A stretch of DNA of 64,000 nt from Oscillospiraceae bacterium (GTDB lineage: Bacteria > Bacillota > Clostridia > Oscillospirales > WRJC01): positions 100,666 through 164,665 of the forward strand of contig WRHM01000007.1 in NCBI GenBank assembly GCA_009783265.1, read 5' to 3'. The notes beneath the pieces are model-generated. The model had not been told where the DNA came from and ran no database searches. It was given only the letters and a program-made list of their open reading frames with translations. This document shows, one piece after another, positions 62,301-64,000 of the stretch. Within the stretch, counting starts at the first letter, position 1; each line of letters opens with the position of its first letter. The translations under genes and the position numbers were made by a program.

Positions 62301-62430
62301 CGGCGGAATCGGCGTATTCCCGTTCATGGCGATAGGCGGACTGCTCATGATGGCGGTCACGGCGGGCGCGTTATTATACTACAAAAAATTACAGGTCAAA
62401 CGTCCGCGCAAAATAAAAAAATCTTCGTAA
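56380..62430 (+). CDS. Giant LPxTG surface adhesin with three thioester-like domains
   Basis: A 2016-residue cell-wall protein. After a signal peptide (to about residue 50), residues 58-205 hold Cys/His repeats (CELEESEGH-x-H-x2-EC). A Thr-rich linker follows, then modules: pilin-type isopeptide-like domains (about 271-372, 882-1000, 1380-1490) each before a thioester-like domain (about 394-735, 1030-1370, 1500-1840). Thioester residues are Cys in LYCADK (428), AYCIDM (1088) and LFCADK (1538), and Gln in ATQLAIW and ATQFAIW; the third reads AALLIW. Further Cna-B-like domains lie at 749-872 and 1853-1965. The end is LPETGG, a membrane helix and a basic tail, a sortase anchor. Likely covalent attachment to host or matrix. 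No sortase gene is in view. Confidence 0.88.
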   Translation: MKKNIDSNINSIFRNRRRRKIISSLLFAVMMFNSVFLVFIATPHLAVTADTEILDSPGCGYDEHTHEPGCYGRVLSCDLDETEGHIHNEACIGLVPALTCELEESEGHEHGEECVGMIPRLVCESDDEEHEHDEDCWEYGEEYICELEESEGHIHNEECYTEQEGYICGLEESEGHIHTDDCWETDWDNLICDLHIHNSDCYAKKTTEPQGGGKEEDTSTTEETTPITTTEEITTTEATTEPKGFEGISPMGFGDEFDPPMLRGARGESDKFSVTINVTKIVEGEYDWTTHVREEFTFKATQVDETGETAIEGGAYGETGGCSAVENGTYNYPITIEDLEEGEYYFKIEEIMPDGWTSTTPPQVVKVIVGPDGATTTSSSVIEWENEIDYDNLEGYRVVSTLPGEVYETIGNGFVLDSDNSIVIGALYCADKVVSFYDESDNPYSPYVLYDGDKYFARDTYPSEGITDKDVRKEISWVLSNGFWSNGVLKGESYDYTMGSNYKWLLQKYGFDVPEAGDPTVLAQWECFAATQLAIWYFANGMNLMSYSPADLLEVAKGEIYYSVSNENIIYAIYHGLVEEAENEITIPSIEITFDTSKAAYTGMDTYGPIKVNVEVEPLHISSMLSKIMLTGMNGYKISDTYWGSGTPTLELDNEDEFYVYVGSEMPAAGVGVEVVTAVASVSELAIGGSRDSAGIFYYIETDEEFRTPGQALCGIGNTGTATVTGTAELNLYGVSFTNTYEEPGPETRSLTLTKTVVNPTGNNPNKEFTFNIWFDGVETGIIRSTSEKFVEKAVGSGSGSGVKWTGVLKNGETVTFTNIPLGTKYQIIENDYSSNDYSTAYKINTGDPISERDTRLRTISPSENVEFTNTYNEPVPKFANFIINGKKIVTGTDAPNATFTFMLKQVNESGALITPPTVQQLIDATDNILKTTVTLINGVLSPAKGEFNFAINDLPEGEYYFKVSEQDDGGANWTYDTIEYIVRVEVTNGHAIVYYPDGTIAIDDKVMTTSDPQTIDIDPPEVTDDPDLKHGGDINSLNYFNGSESGTYRYKTLTQRGLPAAVDPPMAFRYIYTGTSGNPNIIIGAAYCIDMHNDNVVEPIYKPYNSFEEFCEVYPNYEEILWLTRNGFMSKGGRTEYGNWDYKGDSHNLEDIKTLTDIDTLTEDEAYCATQFAIWHFSDGIDWQLNDGDYQILNQNIYKAYFALIEAAKDATNKGIAEVTLGVHFDIDDAKIEDGWYGPVKIKVDLLPLEFIDKSTVPVYLTPAAGMTISQTAGGPVYNGPYYDDGTNDTFYVNIGSSSTEAILELVTATATINEEILVNDVFILNNQDTSGNPNWEAAQAVTGIGAIKREVSLEATATLYYGASDYMLTFKNKYTPTEIIIKGKKVVEGTAPGETFIFTLTEWSSGDLITGEAIVDGITDSVEVETNGEGEYTFEFKPIRGLTNDTTYYFKISEVKGSKLGWDYDENSYIVVVVVDKDGKFEIYYPQSGDPLPTGIINPSDKPFAGQITYQLTEPEEKPTYYDFKDTKGEKFLLFCADKFVGPPTSPDDLYYDFFHIEDNTSSALVYALYNQLTTNSSSDDFLNLFGFKSETDGEYKTPFDTENKVTQRERCKQLAALLIWYYEFKTLWPEYEWDPSNALSWPETLPAKDYPLEAGKKLPQRTEVASRFYNQELLHAGLDYTEVFAIAVGIIDKMMDAYSTVTDSKCITSINMIYEPDSDNSGWLSFSYDGFIPPEHELKLSWVINGAMDVSMDENELTSGEYIKINITDKFYIEHSGTGSVEFALEDNLYYLMNGSIEGEYYISHEYNRGEILWRQRMIIGFAQFAKMNCVLEIGKGDNVTFKNKYVTTDMTITKFVDGNPWEDGETFEFTVEFSNNEGIICSDATLEGGKWKITLTYSKRSVTFKNIPLGTTYTITEVDADDEYHLVGIKVDGNDAGDVATGIVSGIAESPLKIHVKYTNRKYGPKLPETGGIGVFPFMAIGGLLMMAVTAGALLYYKKLQVKRPRKIKKSS

Positions 62431-62457
62431 AATAATACGCTAAACTTAGTAATGGGT

Positions 62458-62576
62458 AAAAAACACCCGCCGCCTGCGGGCGGCACCCTCTTTAATCAAA
62501 GAGGGCAAAGATAGAACGACTGTAACCCCGGCCCTCTTTTGTAAAGAGGGTGGCTCCGCAGAGCCGGGTGTTTTTT
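62458..62576. repeat. Compound inverted repeat after the adhesin gene
   Basis: Outer arms AAAAAACACCCG and CGGGTGTTTTTT enclose CCGCCTGCGGGCGG, CCCTCTTTAATCAAAGAGGG, CCCTCTTTTGTAAAGAGGG and GGCTCCGCAGAGCC palindromes. It can act as a terminator on both strands and belongs to the non-GTAGGG repeat type. Confidence 0.75.
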
Positions 62577-62617
62577 CATTACACTAAATATAATATTAAT
62601 ATATTAAGGGAAATAAT

Positions 62618-63250
62618 ATGGCAGAAAAACCGTTGAAATCTATGGATAAGACGCAATTATTGAATATAATGCGCGAGCAGGAGATTCAAATCGCGAACCT
62701 CACCGCAGAACTTCAAAAAGCGGCTGATGAAAATACAGGACAAAACGAGCAGATTAAGCGGCTGACCGATGAAAATTACGCTCAAAAAAATCATATTGAA
62801 AACCTGACGGCTCAAATGGAAGAACTGGCTTTGGAGAAAAACGAACGCAAATTTTCATTTGAAAACGCAGGCTCGCTGGCTGAAGCTTCGGTGTCTGTGA
62901 GCGGTATCATGAAAGCAGCGCAGGAAACGGCTGATGTATATCTGCAAAATATAAAACTGCTTGAAGAGGAAAAAACGGCCGCCGCCCAAAAAATCGAGGA
63001 CGAGGCGCATGAAAAAGCCGAGGCTCTGATAAAAGAGGCCGAAGAAAAACGCGATGAACTTGAGGCAGATGAAATAAAATCTCTGGAAAACCTCCGGAAA
63101 ATGTCAAAGCAATATATGGAGCTTATCGAGAAAGCCCACACCGCCCTGCACGACATGGCGCAGCAATATAAACTGACAAAATTCCCGCAGATAAATGAAT
63201 TTGATGAATTTAATGAAGCCGATCAGGAACCGTCGCAGACGGAAGAATAA
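62618..63250 (+). CDS. Coiled-coil protein, DivIVA-like in part
   Basis: A 210-residue charged, mostly helical protein. Residues about 15-70 and 100-170 show heptad-like patterns (IQIANLTAELQKAADE, KRLTDENYAQKNHIENL). The middle segment ASVSVSGIMKAAQETADVYLQNIK resembles the DivIVA-type motif for cell-pole or septum proteins. The C-terminus is acidic. It lies between the adhesin gene and a signal peptidase gene. Function not known; a role in envelope organisation is plausible. Confidence 0.7.
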   Translation: MAEKPLKSMDKTQLLNIMREQEIQIANLTAELQKAADENTGQNEQIKRLTDENYAQKNHIENLTAQMEELALEKNERKFSFENAGSLAEASVSVSGIMKAAQETADVYLQNIKLLEEEKTAAAQKIEDEAHEKAEALIKEAEEKRDELEADEIKSLENLRKMSKQYMELIEKAHTALHDMAQQYKLTKFPQINEFDEFNEADQEPSQTEE

Positions 63251-63281
63251 TATAAATTATAGATAGAATATAGTTATAGTT

Positions 63282-63878
63282 ATGAATGATAATGATAATC
63301 CGGAAAACAATCCTAACCGCCCCTCGGTAGAACAGATTAATACAGAACTTGACCGCCGGGTAACCTGGCAGGAAGTGAAAAAAGCAATAATTGACACAGT
63401 AAAAAACTTGATTGTTATAGCCGCCGCCGCCGTACTTGTGGCAAATCTCGTAATATCAGTGGTGATAGTGAGCAGGAGCAGCATGAACCCGACCCTGTAT
63501 GACGGCGAAGTAATTGTCTCGCTGAGGTGGACAAGCGCAAAACCGGGCGATATAATAGTATTTTACTATAATAATAATATCCTGATGAAGCGCGTTATCG
63601 CGAAAGAGGGCGACTGGGTGAATATAAGCGATGACGGCACGGTGTACGTCAACGAGAAAGCTCTCGATGAGCCGTATATCACAGAAAAGAGCTTGGGCGA
63701 ATGTGACATAGAGATGCCGTATCAGGTACCAGACGGGTCGGTGTTTGTGATGGGTGACAACAGGAAAACGTCGGCGGACAGCCGGCTGAGGGACATAGGC
63801 CCGGTAAAGACGGAAAATATCGTGGGGAAAGCATTTTTACGGATATGGCCCCTGACAAAGATAAGTTATATAGGTTAA
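63282..63878 (+). CDS. lepB: Signal peptidase I
   Basis: A 198-residue type I signal peptidase: an N-terminal cytoplasmic stretch, one membrane helix (LIVIAAAAVLVANLVISVVIV), the catalytic Ser in SRSSMNPTLYDGEVI, the Lys in MKRVIAKEGDWV, and the C-terminal box GDNRKTSADSR...GPV. It removes signal peptides from secreted proteins. Next to the adhesin gene it may serve that export route, but this is not certain. A further gene may begin right after. Confidence 0.94.
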   Translation: MNDNDNPENNPNRPSVEQINTELDRRVTWQEVKKAIIDTVKNLIVIAAAAVLVANLVISVVIVSRSSMNPTLYDGEVIVSLRWTSAKPGDIIVFYYNNNILMKRVIAKEGDWVNISDDGTVYVNEKALDEPYITEKSLGECDIEMPYQVPDGSVFVMGDNRKTSADSRLRDIGPVKTENIVGKAFLRIWPLTKISYIG

Positions 63879-63908
63879 GGGAAAACAATAAAATTTGGGT
63901 GTGTTGAA

Positions 63909-64000
63909 ATGAACAGTGATTTGAACGTGAGATTGTTGTTCATGAGACGCTTTCAGATAATGATATATATAAGCAAAGCACCAACAAAACAGAAACAAAA
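63909..64000 (+). other. Possible start of the next gene (cut by window end)
   Basis: An ATG at 63909 opens a frame (MNSDLNVRLLFMRRF...) that stays open to the window end. Another frame is also open, so assignment is weak. Confidence 0.2.

Overview
The window looks like a chromosomal segment of a low-GC, Gram-positive anaerobe of the Bacillota, class Clostridia, probably an uncultivated gut-type lineage. This rests on AT-rich intergenic DNA, near-consensus TTGACA-17-TATAAT promoters, strong GGAGG ribosome binding sites, an LPxTG surface protein, the DUF5711-CvpA pair, an ECF transporter next to truA, and a Clp ATPase with an N-terminal zinc finger. Genus and species cannot be set from the sequence alone.

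Layout. 1-7.2 kb: end of feoB and its Cys-rich partner, the infC-rpmI-rplT operon (infC starts on AUC), a PpiC-type lipoprotein, yceD-rpmF, a DUF512 radical-SAM-like gene and der. 7.3-10 kb: an AbrB/RelE-type toxin-antitoxin pair, two envelope genes on the minus strand, and a candidate small RNA or small ORF with its own promoter and terminator. 10.2-19 kb: plsY, ecfA-ecfT-truA, DUF5711-cvpA, pgsA and a Clp ATPase. 19-23.7 kb: an exonuclease, an orphan solute-binding lipoprotein, alr and small envelope genes. 23.9-29 kb: the str operon (L7Ae-like, rpsL, rpsG, fusA, tuf). 29-39.5 kb: HAD, GNAT, pgk, a GH5 glycosidase, two tandem solute-binding lipoproteins, a two-component system and a lipid kinase. 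39.6-40.2 kb: five tRNAs (Val, Asp, Phe, Gly, Cys). 40.3-49.6 kb: an accessory island of small plus-strand genes whose two edges are broken genes, ending near a minus-strand tRNA-Val. 49.8-56 kb: DUF2079, GtrA, shikimate kinase, a fourth solute-binding lipoprotein, NfeD and an RluA-type pseudouridine synthase (apparent AUA start). 56-64 kb: a 2016-residue LPxTG adhesin with three thioester-like domains behind an unusual repeat-containing promoter, then a coiled-coil protein and a signal peptidase I.

The most distinctive feature is a dispersed family of GTAGGG...CCCTAC palindromic elements, eight copies in 64 kb. They lie between genes, inside the str operon, and in frame inside two protein-coding genes (DUF512 and alr); a third copy supplies the alr stop codon. 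Other points of interest are the structured transcript near 9.8 kb, the TGTGACTG repeat cluster before the adhesin gene, a deformylase paralogue that has lost a metal ligand, and four solute-binding lipoproteins with no permease in view.

No CRISPR array, rRNA, insertion sequence transposase, integrase or prophage was seen.
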